Assembly (NCBI GenBank): GCA_029945375.1
Contig: CM057062.1
Span: forward strand, 682,001-746,000
DNA from: Agaricus subrufescens
Taxonomy: Eukaryota > Basidiomycota > Agaricomycetes > Agaricales > Agaricaceae
DNA: 64,000 nucleotides
Direction of reading: 5' to 3'
In this document: positions 47,401 to 58,853 of the stretch, in pieces
How the letters are laid out: the number at the start of each line of letters is the position of its first letter
How positions within the stretch are numbered: position 1 is the stretch's first letter
Position numbers and translations under genes: made by a program
The notes under the pieces: model-generated
What the model saw: the letters and a program-made list of their open reading frames with translations, nothing else
Told to the model about the DNA's origin: nothing
Database searches by the model: none

Positions 47401-47871
47401 TTGATGAGGAATTTGTGGCACAGCAATATGTCTGAATACGTCATACAGATCACATCACCTGGTGGCTGTGCCATTGTTCATTATGCATCACTCATAACAA
47501 GTCAATGGATGTTGACCTTCTCCAGTGGCATTGACAATCCCAAGTCTTTCCACCCTGTCTCCCGGATTTCTTTCAACCTCTTGCCTTCAGACGCAGAATT
47601 TACAAAGCACAAATGTTCCCTCCATATCCACTATCAACTGCCTTCTTCGGTCTTCATTGACCCCTATGAACTTGTCCAGTGGCGAGAGGAATACACGTTC
47701 TTCCATTGGGGACATACAGACCTAGAGAAGCTGGTTCATGCAGTGAAGGAATTGAATGTGTCTATTCTTTTAAACGTCAAGCCTTCACGAGCCTGGGCTG
47801 ACAATGCCTCCAATCTAGCACTCAACGTGAACGTTCCACTTCATGCTCGCTATGGCATCCCCTCCATGTAG
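47401..47871 (+). pseudogene. PIG-X / Pbn1 fragment (GPI mannosyltransferase subunit)
   Basis: The frame resembles the luminal PIG-X domain, the partner that stabilises the first GPI mannosyltransferase in the ER. Evidence is the series LHIHYQLPSSVFIDPYELVQ, FFHWGHTDLEKLVHAV and, near the end, NVNVPLHARYGIPS, the strand-rich signature of the family. The protein ends two residues later, without the C-terminal membrane helix that the family needs, and upstream the frame begins abruptly without a signal peptide. It is therefore a gene fragment rather than a working copy, probably carried here between transposons. An intact gene with introns outside the visible frame is less likely. Confidence 0.6.
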
Positions 47872-48019
47872 CTGGTTTACGCATACTGTACATAAGGCAT
47901 ACAGCCAGCTGTACAACCTATATACAGCCCCTTGTACATTTTTGGAGTGTTATATAAGGCTCTGACTATCACAGTTATACATCCTGTAGTAGGATCCTAC
48001 CATTCAGGCTGCACATTGT

Positions 48020-49690
48020 GCTTAATAGAATCCTATTGACTTCTGGATTTCAAGCCTGGTAAGATCCTACTGACATGATATCTAACTAAGGAATAGAATC
48101 CTACTGCACTGGCATATTGGGAGCAGTAGGTTTCTACTATAGTAAGAATATTGTGTGTAGTAGAATTCTAATGCAGTAGGAGTATTGTGAGCAGTAGAAC
48201 TCTAATGTAGCAGGAATATTGTGAGCAGTAGAATTCTACTGCAGTGGGGATATTGTGTTATAGTGACCCCGGCCCGGTCCTAAGCTGGGGCGATACGTCA
48301 CTACTGATAACACAGTTACTGATAGAGCATATCAAAGGAGCCTTCTCGGTTGAATGGAGATTCAACTTCAAAGGTAATAATACTGAGATGATTATACAAG
48401 CAAGAGAGGGAGCTTAGCAATTAAGACTTATAGGTTCTAGAGCTTTTAGATAAAGGCTTAGTATTAGTCTCCACCTAACCAAGTAGAAATGTTTCGAGTT
48501 GAGGGGTTTATATACTACAGCGAGTATCTACTTATGTAATACTAATAGGAGTCATATCCAGTCATAACTAGTCATAATAGGTTGTATCAAGTCATAACTA
48601 ATCATAATGAGTCGTATCAAGTCATATATGTCCTCCAAGTCAGTATAAGTCAGAATGACTCATAACTGTGAGTCGGAAGATTCTTGACTTTGCTGACTAA
48701 GAAATATTACATAAGAAAAGAGAAACAATATTCGGTACGATTACATCAGCAAAGGTAAGCATATTAGATAAGAAAAGAAATTGAAATCATAACATATTGT
48801 GAACAGTAGAATTCTACTGCAGTGGGGATATTGTGAGCAGTAGAATTCTACTGCAGCAGGGATATTGTGAGCAGTAGAATTCTACTGTGGCAGGGATATT
48901 ATTGACAGTAGAATTCTACTGTGGCAGGGATATTGTGAGCAGTAGAATTCTACTGCAGCAGGGAAATTATTGACAGTAGAATTCTACTGCAGCAGGAATA
49001 TTGTGAGCAGTAGAATTCTACTGCAGTGGGAATATTGTGAGCAGTAGAATTCTACTGCAGCAGGGATATTATTGACAGTAGAATTCTACTGCAGTGGGGA
49101 TATTGTGAGCACTAGAATTCTACTGTGGCAGGGATTTTGTGAGCAGTAGAATTCTACTGCAGTGGGGATATTGTGAGCAGTAGAATTCTACTGCAGCAGG
49201 GATCTTGTGAGCAGTAGAATTCTACTGTGGCAGGGATATTGTGAGCAGTAGAATTCTACTGCAGCAGGGATATTGTGAGCAGTAGAATTCTACTGCAATG
49301 TGGAAATTATTGACAGTAGAATCCTACTGCAGCAGGGATATTGTGTGCAGTAGAATTCTCCTGCAGTGCACAAATTGAGGTCAGCAGAATTGTACTGCAG
49401 TAAGGATATTGTGAGTAGTAGAATTCTATTGTAGTATGGATATTGTGGGCAGTACAATTCTACTACAGTCAGACTATTGTGTGCAGCAGAATTCTATTGC
49501 ATTAGGAATGTTTTGAATGGTAGAATCCTATTGCAGAGCTAAAATTATGAATAGTAAAATTTTACTGGAGTAGATAAATAGTAGTCAATAGGAAAATAAT
49601 AGGCAGTAGAATTCTACCACAGTACATACATTGTGGCCAGTCAGATTCTATTATAACATAAGAAGTAGAATCCTGCTACATTGAGAGTTT
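48020..49690. repeat. 34-bp palindromic minisatellite
   Basis: A tandem array of a unit such as TATTGTGAGCAGTAGAATTC + TACTGCAGCAGGGA. Each good unit contains the perfect 18-bp palindrome GCAGTAGAATTCTACTGC. About sixteen to twenty units between 48800 and 49380 are nearly identical; units toward both ends (48020-48240, 49380-49690) are worn. Variation is mainly CAGCAGG/CAGTGGGG/TGGCAGG between palindromes. The array is split by a solo LTR. It could be the subterminal repeat of the element to its right. Confidence 0.88.
48256..48794. mobile_element. Solo LTR, 539 bp, in the minisatellite
   Basis: It begins TGTTATAGTG and ends AATCATAACA (TGTTA...TAACA, 5-bp inverted ends) and is flanked on both sides by the perfect 5-bp duplication TATTG (48251-48255 and 48795-48799), which belongs to the minisatellite unit. 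No internal retrotransposon sequence remains, so the element was lost by LTR recombination. Family (Ty1/copia or Ty3/gypsy) cannot be told. Confidence 0.88.
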
Positions 49691-50248
49691 TCCATCAATC
49701 ATGTTAAAATCAGTTGAATAGTTCAAGTATCTTTTGTCTCAGAAATTAACATCAAATAACTAATATTCTTTGTCTACTTTACTCTTTTCTTTGTGCTTGC
49801 AATTCCTCCATTTGAGCTTGTAATTTTTGTAGCAAAATACTTTGGGCCTCCAATTGTGTCTCTTGTGCCTTTATTCTTTCTTCTGCCTGTCTGGTTCTCT
49901 CTTGTGCTTCTTGTGCTTCTTTTTCAGCTATTTCTTTCTCTTTGATAGCAACTAATGCATCTTGTCTCCGGGATAACAATAATTTGTTCATCAAAGATTG
50001 ATAGTTTTGAATAATTTCCACAGTGTCTTGTTTGGCTTCTTTTCTGAGCCTAGGAGAGGCATAGTGCACAGCAGCTGAAGAGCCACTGGCTTGCTGACAC
50101 ACTAACATCATGTAGACATCACACTGTACAGCCAACCTTTCACACTGGCAATAATATGAATAAAGTCAATCACAGATTTAAAAATAATAGTTTACTTGCC
50201 CTTGCAATGATGTCTGGTAGTTCTCTTCTATATCTAGAGGTTGACTTT

Positions 50249-53200
50249 TTTTTTTTTTTTTTTAAATCAAGTTTTATTAAGCGCTGCCCGATCGCGTAGC
50301 GCTCCTGGCCGGAGGCCAGGAAAAATGTGGTAAATACAAACCCCAGAGCAACATGAGAAGAAAATAAATGAAAAACAAATCGTACAGCCAACAAACACAT
50401 TCAGACGAGTACAGGTGCATCAAACGACATGAAAGAGGTCCGAGCTATAAAAGTGGGAAAGAGACTTAGGTTATACATACATGTGAAACACTTATCATTC
50501 GTTCTACTAGAGAAAAGGAAAAGGTGACAGAATTTTGTCTGAGCATGCTCAGGGGGATCTAGGACGGTCAGGGACCGATTACCGTTACAGAACCCAGATA
50601 AGTGTGACACGGTCTAAAGACCGCTGAGTCAATAAGGACCTTCCTCAACCGCCTTATTCGCAACTCGGTAAAGTCTAGGCATGAGGGTTGCCGCCCTTTG
50701 CCTTTTGATAATTGTCGTATTCCGCTGCCGGGATGGGGCGGAATTCGAGGAGAGTATTGGAGTGTTTTATGAGGACGGGAACGTATAGTTGGGAGAGAGA
50801 GGGCCCTGGCTTTTCTCGGATGAAAATAGGGTCGGAGTGTGGTGTGGGGCCTAAACCAATAAGACTACACCGGTAGTTTCGGAGGCGATGCATGTATTCA
50901 CAGTGAGCATCCCACTCGTCTTCTTCCTTCCTGGGGCAAGAGGGGCCTTGGAAGGAAAAAGCTTTGGGGTTGTCAATGAGAAAGAGGATCACGTCCTCGA
51001 TTCGCGTGTAGTCGTGGTCAATGCGTCGGGCGTACCATGTGCATTCGTTGAGGATATGCCGTCTTGTTTCAAGGGTGTTACTGCGGCAGGGGCATGTGAT
51101 AGAGGGAGGTGGATCGGAGTTAGGGAAGAACCGTTGACGGTAATCTCCGATGGGGGCGTGGTTGGTAGTGGCCCGACAGAAGCGGGCGTATAGTTGGGGG
51201 GATGAGGTGGCTGTCGTGAAATTGTACGTTCCCATCCATGGGCCGTTACCATGACAGCTTGGAACAAAGGGGTCCTCCGAGTCCCCATCATTCATAGGAA
51301 GAAACCTTTGTCCTTTGAAGAATCCGGACTTGGGATTTACGAAGTCCGTTAACCATTGGGTGTGAGCCTCGCTTTCGATGGCGGCGTGGCGTTTCTGTAG
51401 GGTTTGGGAGGGGGGGAAGGCTGTTTTGTGGTCGTATGTGGCGTGTCTGGCTGATGTGGCTGTGCGTTTGGCGATGCACGACGCGCACTTACGATCGAAG
51501 GATTTGTGGGGGCATCTGGGCATGCTGGCGGCCCGGAAACCCGTGATGGAAATGTGAATGTTCAGGGCGACTTCGACTAAGTCACATAACGCTCCGGCAA
51601 GAGCAATATTGATGGAGCGGCCTTTGTGGGATGCACTATTGAAGAGTTGTCCTCTCAGGACAGGGACGCATGGCGATAGGAGTTGGACATGTTTTACGTT
51701 GTGCTTGGGGTGTAGGCGTAAATGTTCCGTGATTTTGGAGATGGCCATGATAGCGGCCCAGGTGTGAGCGTTGGCGATTGACGTGCGTCGACCCGCCGGT
51801 AAAGTTTTGGAGTATATGAGGGATCCCTTGTGGGTGATGGAGTAGGCGGAGTGGAAGTGTAGGGGGAGGGATGGGTCACCTGATTCCTCTTTCTGTCTTT
51901 TGCCGCTCATGACGGCGCATATGGAGTGATCTTCAGGAGAGGATATGATTTTGCCCATGAGTTCATGATGTGCTTTGATGATTTCCTTGGGTGCCGTGAG
52001 GGATGGGGGGGGGAGAGTGAGGGTAAGTTTGTCATGGTGGACGTCCATGAAGCGCGATCCCGGGGTGGCTTTGGGGTGTGTTGGGTGGAACGTTTCAGCG
52101 ATGAGGTCTAGGTTGGTGACGTCAAGTGGGGACTTAGCGTTCTTTCTCCTTGTCTTAGACATCAGCTCGATACTCTCAGGATGGGGTTTGGTGCCTTGGG
52201 CCATGTGTCGATAGGTGAGCGCTAGGATGGGGTGTCCTTTGTGGAGCATGGCTAAGCGGGCGACTGATTTGTCGTGTAACTTTTTGAGGGTGATGTGCAT
52301 GGGGACGAGGCCGGCCATAGCCATTGCGCCACCAGTGGGTGTGGTGCGGAACGATCCAGTGATCCATAGCGACGCTGCTCGGTGCATGGCGTTGAACGTT
52401 TTGGTGTTAGAAATGAATCCGCGAGTGCCCAGGCAGTACCAGCACCTTAAACCGTATGTGGCGATGGGGATGACGCATGATGTGTAAAGGAGTTTCTTGT
52501 GGTGGGGGAGGAGTCCGCGTGCAGAATTGCCAAGGATTCTGAGGCATTTGGCGGCGGAGAAAGATCGTGTCGCGTAGCATTTGACGTGATCTTTAAATGT
52601 GAGTGAGCGGTCGAAGAATATTCCTAGGTACCTCCAAATGGTTTTGGCGGTGAGAGGATGATCTCCTGTGAATGGTTCGACGCCCAGGTCAATGGGAGGG
52701 TTAGGGTCGCCGGGTTTTTTGGCGAAGTTGAAGAGCTCGGTTTTGGAGTGTTCCATAACGAGCCCAAAATCTGTGAAGAGAGAAGTGATGTGAGTATATG
52801 CGCGGATGAGAGTTTCATGAGTACTCGAGTAATCCGAGTCCGTAGCTACAAGGAGTCCATCGTCTACATAAGAGAGAAAGGAAGAGATAGGTTTAATGAA
52901 CGAGTCGTCATGTACAATCCATTGATCCAACAAATGAAAGATAGGAGAAATATAGAGTGCGGACAGGATAGGCGAGAGTGCGCTTCCCTGTCCGACTCCT
53001 ACGTCGCAGGCGTATTTTTTTGACTTTTTGTTGTTAATATTATATGATGTGAATCGATTGACTAGGTAGTCCTGGAAGAATGAAATGATCTGTGGGGGAT
53101 ATCCGAAATGTGAGAGGACTTTGCACAATATAGAATGATTAAGAGAGGGGAAGAATTGAGCGATATCAAAAGCGAGAACAGATACCACTTGTTTGCGGCT

Positions 53201-54553
53201 CCACGCGTTTCTTACCATATGAGTGATGGCGACGGCCGCGTCTTCAGTTGATCTTTGTAAGATGCCGCCTGTTTGACATGGGTGGATAATATTGTAGGTG
53301 ATACCGTCGTATTGTAAGCGGGTGGCGATGATTTTTTCGAATAGTTTTCCCGTGGTATTGAGGAGGACTATAGGGCGGAACGACTTGATTCTATCATAGG
53401 ACGGTTTGTTCGGTTTTGGGATGATGACCGACGTTGATTCTTTGAAGTGTGAGGGCCACGTTCCATGAGTGACGCACGCATTACATAGGTAGGTGAGGGT
53501 GGCCGTGAATTCCGGGGACGATTTGATAAGACGTTTGAGCAGGTGCCACGAGACGTGATCAGGACCAGGAGCCGAATTTTTGGAGCAGCTGCGTAGAGCG
53601 TCCGTGAGTTCTAATGGGGAAAAAGGATTCCATTGCCTGGGGTTAAGAGGGGTGAGGTGATCGGTTACGTTGTCAAATGAGACCTTGCGGTCATTAGCGG
53701 AATTAAAGGTGGTGTGGATGGCATTGAATAAGGATTTGTCATCGTTGCACGGGTTACCTTTGATGTCGAGAATGGCTTCGGTAGCCGGGAGTTTGCATTC
53801 TCTGGTCCAATCTATAAGGTCCCATGGTCTTTTCTTATCGACCGCCGTGTATTTGATGGCTTTGCTGTAGTGAGCATTGCGTTTCGCTCTGGCTACCTTT
53901 CTGAGGTTAGTGTATTTAGCCGGGTCTCGCTTTTGACCCTGTTGGCGGTTAAGCCTCATGTCATTGAAAAGCGATTTGCATTCCTTATCCCACCACTTTT
54001 TGGAGTGGCGGGACGGTTTAGCCATGACGGCGTGATGATCCCACGCGTTGGAGAGAATTTGAGCCATACCTGTGGTGAAGCGTTCGATTTCTTCTTTATT
54101 TTGCGGAAGGTTGATGTTGTTCCTGAGGGAGTTAGTTTCGGCGACAACTTCTGCGATGAATGCATCCTCCTCTTTGGAGTATCGATCGAGAAAGATTTTT
54201 CCTACCGTGTCATCTTGACCCTTATTCGGGATCTTGATGTGGATGGGGTTGTGGTCGGAGTTAAATCTGCTTACGTCGTCATCTTGGACCGCGATATAGA
54301 ATTTCGGGTCCTCGATAAGTGATGGGTCTGCAAAGCATAAGTCAATGATAGACGGTCGAACACCTTTGGTTTGGTGTGGGATGTGAGTAGGAGCGTCGGG
54401 GTTAGAAGGGATGGCATGTAGGGTGCCAAGGGAGCTGGTGACGTTGATGAGCCTAGAACAGAGTGAGTTGGGGCCGTAGTGTGCTCTGGCGCCTTGATCC
54501 CACTCTGCGTCTTGAATATTGAAGTCGCCCGCGCATATGTCGATGTCGGGGAA
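50249..54553 (-). mobile_element. 5'-truncated LINE (non-LTR retrotransposon)
   Basis: A target duplication TAGAGGTTGACTTT lies at 50235-50248 and 54554-54567. The A-tail reads as a T-run at about 50246-50263 on the plus strand, followed by a 3' UTR of about 400 bp. The element is cut at its 5' end inside the endonuclease. It is CpG-rich against the CpG-poor DNA around it, a sign of recent insertion. Confidence 0.93.
50675..54553 (-). CDS. LINE polyprotein: endonuclease (partial), RT, RNase H-like
   Basis: The open frame runs without a stop from the truncated 5' end to TGA at 50675, nearly 1,290 codons. In order: the C-terminal half of an apurinic-type endonuclease (CAGDFNIQDAEWDQG, then NSDHNPIHIKI with the catalytic SDH), the reverse transcriptase with FRPIVLLNTTGKLFEKI (motif 2), LAFDIAQFFPSLNH (motif A), GVGQGSALSPILSALY (motif B) and FLSYVDDGLLVA (motif C, catalytic DD), an RNase H-like region, and a terminal Cys-His knuckle CPCRSNTLETRRHILNEC. 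This order fits the Tad1/I group of fungal LINEs. It must have been copied from an active full-length element; this copy cannot move on its own because the endonuclease and promoter are incomplete. Confidence 0.9.
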   Translation of the reverse strand, partial: FPDIDICAGDFNIQDAEWDQGARAHYGPNSLCSRLINVTSSLGTLHAIPSNPDAPTHIPHQTKGVRPSIIDLCFADPSLIEDPKFYIAVQDDDVSRFNSDHNPIHIKIPNKGQDDTVGKIFLDRYSKEEDAFIAEVVAETNSLRNNINLPQNKEEIERFTTGMAQILSNAWDHHAVMAKPSRHSKKWWDKECKSLFNDMRLNRQQGQKRDPAKYTNLRKVARAKRNAHYSKAIKYTAVDKKRPWDLIDWTRECKLPATEAILDIKGNPCNDDKSLFNAIHTTFNSANDRKVSFDNVTDHLTPLNPRQWNPFSPLELTDALRSCSKNSAPGPDHVSWHLLKRLIKSSPEFTATLTYLCNACVTHGTWPSHFKESTSVIIPKPNKPSYDRIKSFRPIVLLNTTGKLFEKIIATRLQYDGITYNIIHPCQTGGILQRSTEDAAVAITHMVRNAWSRKQVVSVLAFDIAQFFPSLNHSILCKVLSHFGYPPQIISFFQDYLVNRFTSYNINNKKSKKYACDVGVGQGSALSPILSALYISPIFHLLDQWIVHDDSFIKPISSFLSYVDDGLLVATDSDYSSTHETLIRAYTHITSLFTDFGLVMEHSKTELFNFAKKPGDPNPPIDLGVEPFTGDHPLTAKTIWRYLGIFFDRSLTFKDHVKCYATRSFSAAKCLRILGNSARGLLPHHKKLLYTSCVIPIATYGLRCWYCLGTRGFISNTKTFNAMHRAASLWITGSFRTTPTGGAMAMAGLVPMHITLKKLHDKSVARLAMLHKGHPILALTYRHMAQGTKPHPESIELMSKTRRKNAKSPLDVTNLDLIAETFHPTHPKATPGSRFMDVHHDKLTLTLPPPSLTAPKEIIKAHHELMGKIISSPEDHSICAVMSGKRQKEESGDPSLPLHFHSAYSITHKGSLIYSKTLPAGRRTSIANAHTWAAIMAISKITEHLRLHPKHNVKHVQLLSPCVPVLRGQLFNSASHKGRSINIALAGALCDLVEVALNIHISITGFRAASMPRCPHKSFDRKCASCIAKRTATSARHATYDHKTAFPPSQTLQKRHAAIESEAHTQWLTDFVNPKSGFFKGQRFLPMNDGDSEDPFVPSCHGNGPWMGTYNFTTATSSPQLYARFCRATTNHAPIGDYRQRFFPNSDPPPSITCPCRSNTLETRRHILNECTWYARRIDHDYTRIEDVILFLIDNPKAFSFQGPSCPRKEEDEWDAHCEYMHRLRNYRCSLIGLGPTPHSDPIFIREKPGPSLSQLYVPVLIKHSNTLLEFRPIPAAEYDNYQKAKGGNPHA

Positions 54554-55395
54554 TAGAGGTTGACTTTCCTAGCATATTGATTTTATCAGGAAGTTCATGA
54601 GTTCTTGCAACATCTTATCTTTGTTAAAATTCAACAGAAAAGCATTTTATAATCTAAACATACCATAAACTGCACTTCCTTTCTTGACTCCCTCTACCAA
54701 GCCATAAACTGGATTCCTCACTGAAGGGACAGTTTTTGCATTTTTTTTAGGTGATGATTCTTGGACATTTTCAGAAGTGCCAATTTCAGGATCTAGATCC
54801 TGATTATCCTGATCAAGCAGTTGTGGATCAATCTATATATATTAGTTCTTATCAATTTTTGTAAAACAATAACTTACCATAAGATCAGATGGATTTGACA
54901 TCATATTGTTGATCTGAAAGTCATTCTAAAGGTTAAGTTACATTAGTATTTTATAAGTAAAATTGAACTTACAAATTCTCCATTTGATGAATTTTCTGGA
55001 TTACCCAAGGTATCTGGAAAATTGAATAAAGGTATTGGTGTAGATACAAAATTATTGCTGGGTGTAGGAGATGAATGTAGAAGTGACACTGTGGGTGAGT
55101 TAATTTCAGGAGAATTTATATTTATAGAAAAAGCCTGAGAAATGGCTGGAGTTGCAGAAGAATCTAAAGAGATACTGTGAGAAAAAAGATCTGTACTTGT
55201 AGATAAGGTATTTGAAATACTTGAGGAAGAGGCTGTTTGTTGTTGCTGTTTTCTACAGCTACAAATAGCTTTAAGAGGAAAACCTGGGCAAATATGGCAT
55301 TTAGCAGGCTGTCTTTTCTTCTTTTGAATAGCATTGCCACTATCCAAGAGTTTTTGAGTGGGACGACGAGTACGTGGAGTACGAGGGGAATGCAT

Positions 55396-55699
55396 CAGAG
55401 GATGGCTAAAATGCAGGGATGATTAAAATGCTAGTAATACTAGACTCTTATATATTCTTGGATCAAAATTTTTGATATTGGGGAAATTGTTGACTATTGT
55501 TTATTTGATTCTAGAACTTTCTATACAATTTATTTCTAATATTAGATTTAGACTCAGCAAATTTTGGGGCAACTATTTGTGTTTGTTTAGATTAATTAAT
55601 AAAACTTGCTAAATATAGCAATCAATTTTCACTGTCTACATATATATTAAACTCTAAGTGACTATTGTTCCTCACCCCTCTCTTTATTCCTTTATCTCA
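55396..55699. promoter_or_regulatory. Divergent promoter of KDZ-like element
   Basis: This 304-bp A/T-rich spacer lies between the starts of the coiled-coil gene (minus) and the transposase gene (plus). A TATATATTAAAC stretch lies about 60 bp upstream of the transposase ATG and TTATATATTC lies upstream of the other. Shared control of both genes is inferred from position only. Confidence 0.5.
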
Positions 55700-58600
55700 A
55701 TGTCTAAAAAAGGCCAATCACAAAAGCGTCACAACAAAAACCCTCCCAATCCTATCCAAATAACATTGGATACACCACCCAACTCTCCACCTACTTTAAC
55801 TCTTGATAACTTTGATAAATCTCCAGATTTATCTTTATCTTTTACACCTCAAAAAAAACAAAAAACAGGACATTCAACAAGATCTAAAGAAGCATTGTTT
55901 ATCAAAGATCCTGCTCCAGCTATAAATTCTATCCCTTTTGAATTTTCTTCAACAGATACTTTTTTTTCTGAGCCATTAAACAGTGGCTCTCCACTAACTA
56001 CTGCTGTAGTAGAAGAGTCTACTGAATTTTCAGAAGTTTCTTCAAGTGGATTTTTGGATCCATTTTTAGATTGTTCTTCCATATCACTGGCAACAGACTT
56101 TTATCATGAATTTGTTGAAGCTGTGCTTGTTAATGCAATGCCATTTTATCCTATAAGTAAGGATGTTTTTGTAATACAAGGATGGGATACAAAAAATGGA
56201 TCATCTACAGTAAGATTTATACTGTAACTAATTTATAAAATCCAGTTAACTAATACAATTAATGCAGGGCAAATGGCATCATTTACAAATTGATAGAGCA
56301 TCATTAACTTCAGAACCTGTTTGTTACTGCACTGCAGCAACAACAAATTTCAAATGTGTTCATCAAAGGTTTTTAAAAGAATATGGTGAAGGCATATTTG
56401 AAAACAGCCCAGGTAAATGATAGTCTTATTAATGTTCTTATTATCTAACTATTTTACTATAGAAAAGCTTGAACTTGTTTCAATTTTTTCAAAGGAATTG
56501 ATTGATGCAGAACACACAACATTGTTCTCTGTTGGATCTAGTCAACTTCCTTCACTTGTGAAAGCTAGAGCAGTAATCACATTAGTTGGCTCAGACATCC
56601 ACTCCAGTTCGTGGCAATGTTCCAAAGATGGAACAAATAATCCTTTCTGCCCTCATATTAAAACAGTCAAGAAATACTTGGGAGAATCTTCTGAAAACTT
56701 GGCACTAGATATGAATCATGGATTATCAGGTAAACTTAATTATGTTATAAAAACTCAAAGCTAATAATACTTATAGTTTCAATTTCTATGCCTAATATCA
56801 AGATTATGCATTCTGTATCCTATATCTCAATACCCCCACCAACCTGGGCAAGAATTTCTACAGACAAGATTTACAAGATTGTTCCACCAGTTCTAGCCTT
56901 TGATGGACCACTTTTATTATCTCCATCATCTCAGTGTTCTTGTGGACAGCAATTCCAGCCAAACCATGACATTTACACCAAACCTTGCATTATCTATACT
57001 CTTACCAAGTCAATCCACACCCAAATTCAACTGCAACATTGCACACATTGTCAATCATCCCGGTACAAAGCCATTGGTCCTGACTGCAGTGATTTGGGAA
57101 TATTCAATCTCAATAACCATGCCTTGTTCACCCATGATCTCTTAGAAGAGTATACTGCAGCATATGTATCTTCCAAAACTCTATTTACTGCCTGGATCAA
57201 GACAGTATCAATTAGATATCAGAGATACCACTCTGATTCTCCTTTTGTGGATGAAAAGATTTTCAGAGCAGCCTGGTTTAGCTATGCTGGCCTACTTACT
57301 CTTGAAAATGACTTTCAATGTCCTGAATGTGGAATAGCTCCAGAAACAGTCATATGGGATGGTGTTACTGTGGGTTTCAACCAGAAACATTTACATTCAT
57401 CACTTTACCCCCCAACCACTATCCACCAAAACTCTACCATCAGAAGCTGTTCTTACTACTGCCATCAAACTGTTATTTCATCACCAGAAATCCAGAAACT
57501 AATGGCAAACATCTTCTCTGGACCACTCAATAGTGGATCAGTCACTACTTCAAAAGGAAAATCAAAAGAATGGGAGGAAGAGTCTACAGATGATGAAGAT
57601 ATACAAGACCAAACCAAACAGACACAAGATATGATGGCTAGAATCAAGCAAATACCTCTATTACAAGAAATGCTTGAAATACAAGAACCAATTCTGCATT
57701 CTTTTTTTGAGAAATACTGCTCTCCATCAGCTTTATTACTCAAGAAAAAATGCCCCACTGAAGTTATAGCATTTTTTAAACAAGTAAGTTGCATATATAA
57801 TTGTTTAATACTAGACTTAAAAAAGATTAGATTAGTAGCTCAGATTCTATTCTTCAAGTCATCAACAGACCTGCACTACAGCAACTCAAAGCATTTGTGG
57901 CATCTCCATCACCAACTACACTGAATTATCTTGCTTGCATTCCATGTCTATATTGGCTATTGAAAATGGAACAACAAGCTAATTTACCTTTCTGGGATTC
58001 ATCAACATTGGCACTTTGTACACAATTAATCAAGAAAACAGAAGATGTTACAAAGCAAATGATTACATATGAAAGCCCTGCTTGTGACCCAGCAGCACCC
58101 CAATGCTGATGGTGGGTGGAAAAAGGTAGATATCAAATACCTGTTCAATAAATTAATATACTAAGACTATTTTTAGAGTGGAACAAAATATAGTATGCCC
58201 CAGATCAGGCATAGGCCTACATATCCTGGACTCAGGTATGAAAATATCAAGGAACCCAAGAAAAGAGGAGGGCAGTGTAACAAATACTACCATGAATATG
58301 GTCAAAACCAACTAACAGGTGGGCTTATGTGTGCATGGTGTCCACATAGTATATGCTATGGATATCATTGCATTCCTTCAAGTGAAGGAAGAAATGATGT
58401 TTTCTCAGCTATGGTCACTAGATGGCCTAAAGCTCCAAAATATGTCATTTATGATTTTGCTTGTCAACTTGGTCCATATTGTAGGACCAGGGAACCAGAG
58501 TTTTTCTCTGATACAGTTTTTCTCATTGATAATTTTCATTCACAAGGTCATAGCAAATGTAGCAAGGCCTTTTTCATGTCTACATATGCTGAAAGTCAAC

Positions 58601-58816
58601 CTTTATTAGCTAGGGTTAACTCTAGTGCAGCTGAATGTGGAAATGGTGGACTGGCAAAAATTAGAAAGTCTATCAGATATATGGGGCAGGAAAGGGCTAT
58701 ATTATATACTAGTGTTTTTCTTTCATTATGGAACCGCAGTAAAATTCAAAAAATGGTAAAATAGTACTTTGATTGGTTTATATGTATCTATTGTTTAATA
58801 GTTGACAAAACCTTGA
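55700..58816 (+). CDS. KDZ-like DDE transposase (tentative class)
   Basis: Exons: 55700-56209, 56268-56412, 56463-56729, 56777-57783, 57831-58125, 58177-58755 and 58802-58816. The ATG at 55700 is chosen (MSKKGQSQKRHNKN); the frame upstream has only GTG. After a disordered Ser/Thr/Pro start come Cys/His clusters (VCYCTAATTNFKCVHQ, CSKDGTNNPFCPHIK, SQCSCGQQF, HCTHCQSS, DFQCPECGIAPETVIWDGV) like the CxC clusters associated with Kyakuja-Dileera-Zisupton transposases. The catalytic core has D in KYVIYDFACQLGPYC, H-x-C in HSQGHSKCSK and E in NSSAAECGNGGLAKI. The phase changes by one inside 57831-58125; either a 58-nt intron (GTACAC...GAAAG) is removed or there is a frameshift near 58070. Convergent with the next gene (37-bp gap). 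Class by memory, not by search. Confidence 0.7.
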
Positions 58817-58853
58817 ACATTTTGAATTGAGAGTACCACAGAGTAAAAATTAG

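Larger units (their letters stand above)
49779..55395 (-). pseudogene. Coiled-coil transposon gene split by a LINE
   Basis: The 5' part starts at ATG 55395 (exon 1 55395-54973) with a basic, Ser/Thr/Pro-rich region holding a small CxxC...CxC cluster (AKCHICPGFPLKAICSCRKQ). Three short exons follow. The last of them runs into TTCCTGATAAAATCAATATG and then GKSTS at the insertion. On the other side of the LINE the same reading resumes SRYRRELPDIIA, then an intron and the last exon with LAVQCDVYMMLVCQQASGSS and a 75-residue coiled coil (EIAEKEAQEAQERTRQAEER) to the stop at 49779. Removing the LINE and one target copy restores a continuous gene, about 350 aa. It is divergent from the transposase gene at 55700 and was probably an accessory gene of that element. 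Function unknown. Confidence 0.72.

Noticed and set aside
48020..49690. CRISPR-like array
   Set aside because: The 34-bp units are directly tandem without unique spacers, and the DNA is eukaryotic.
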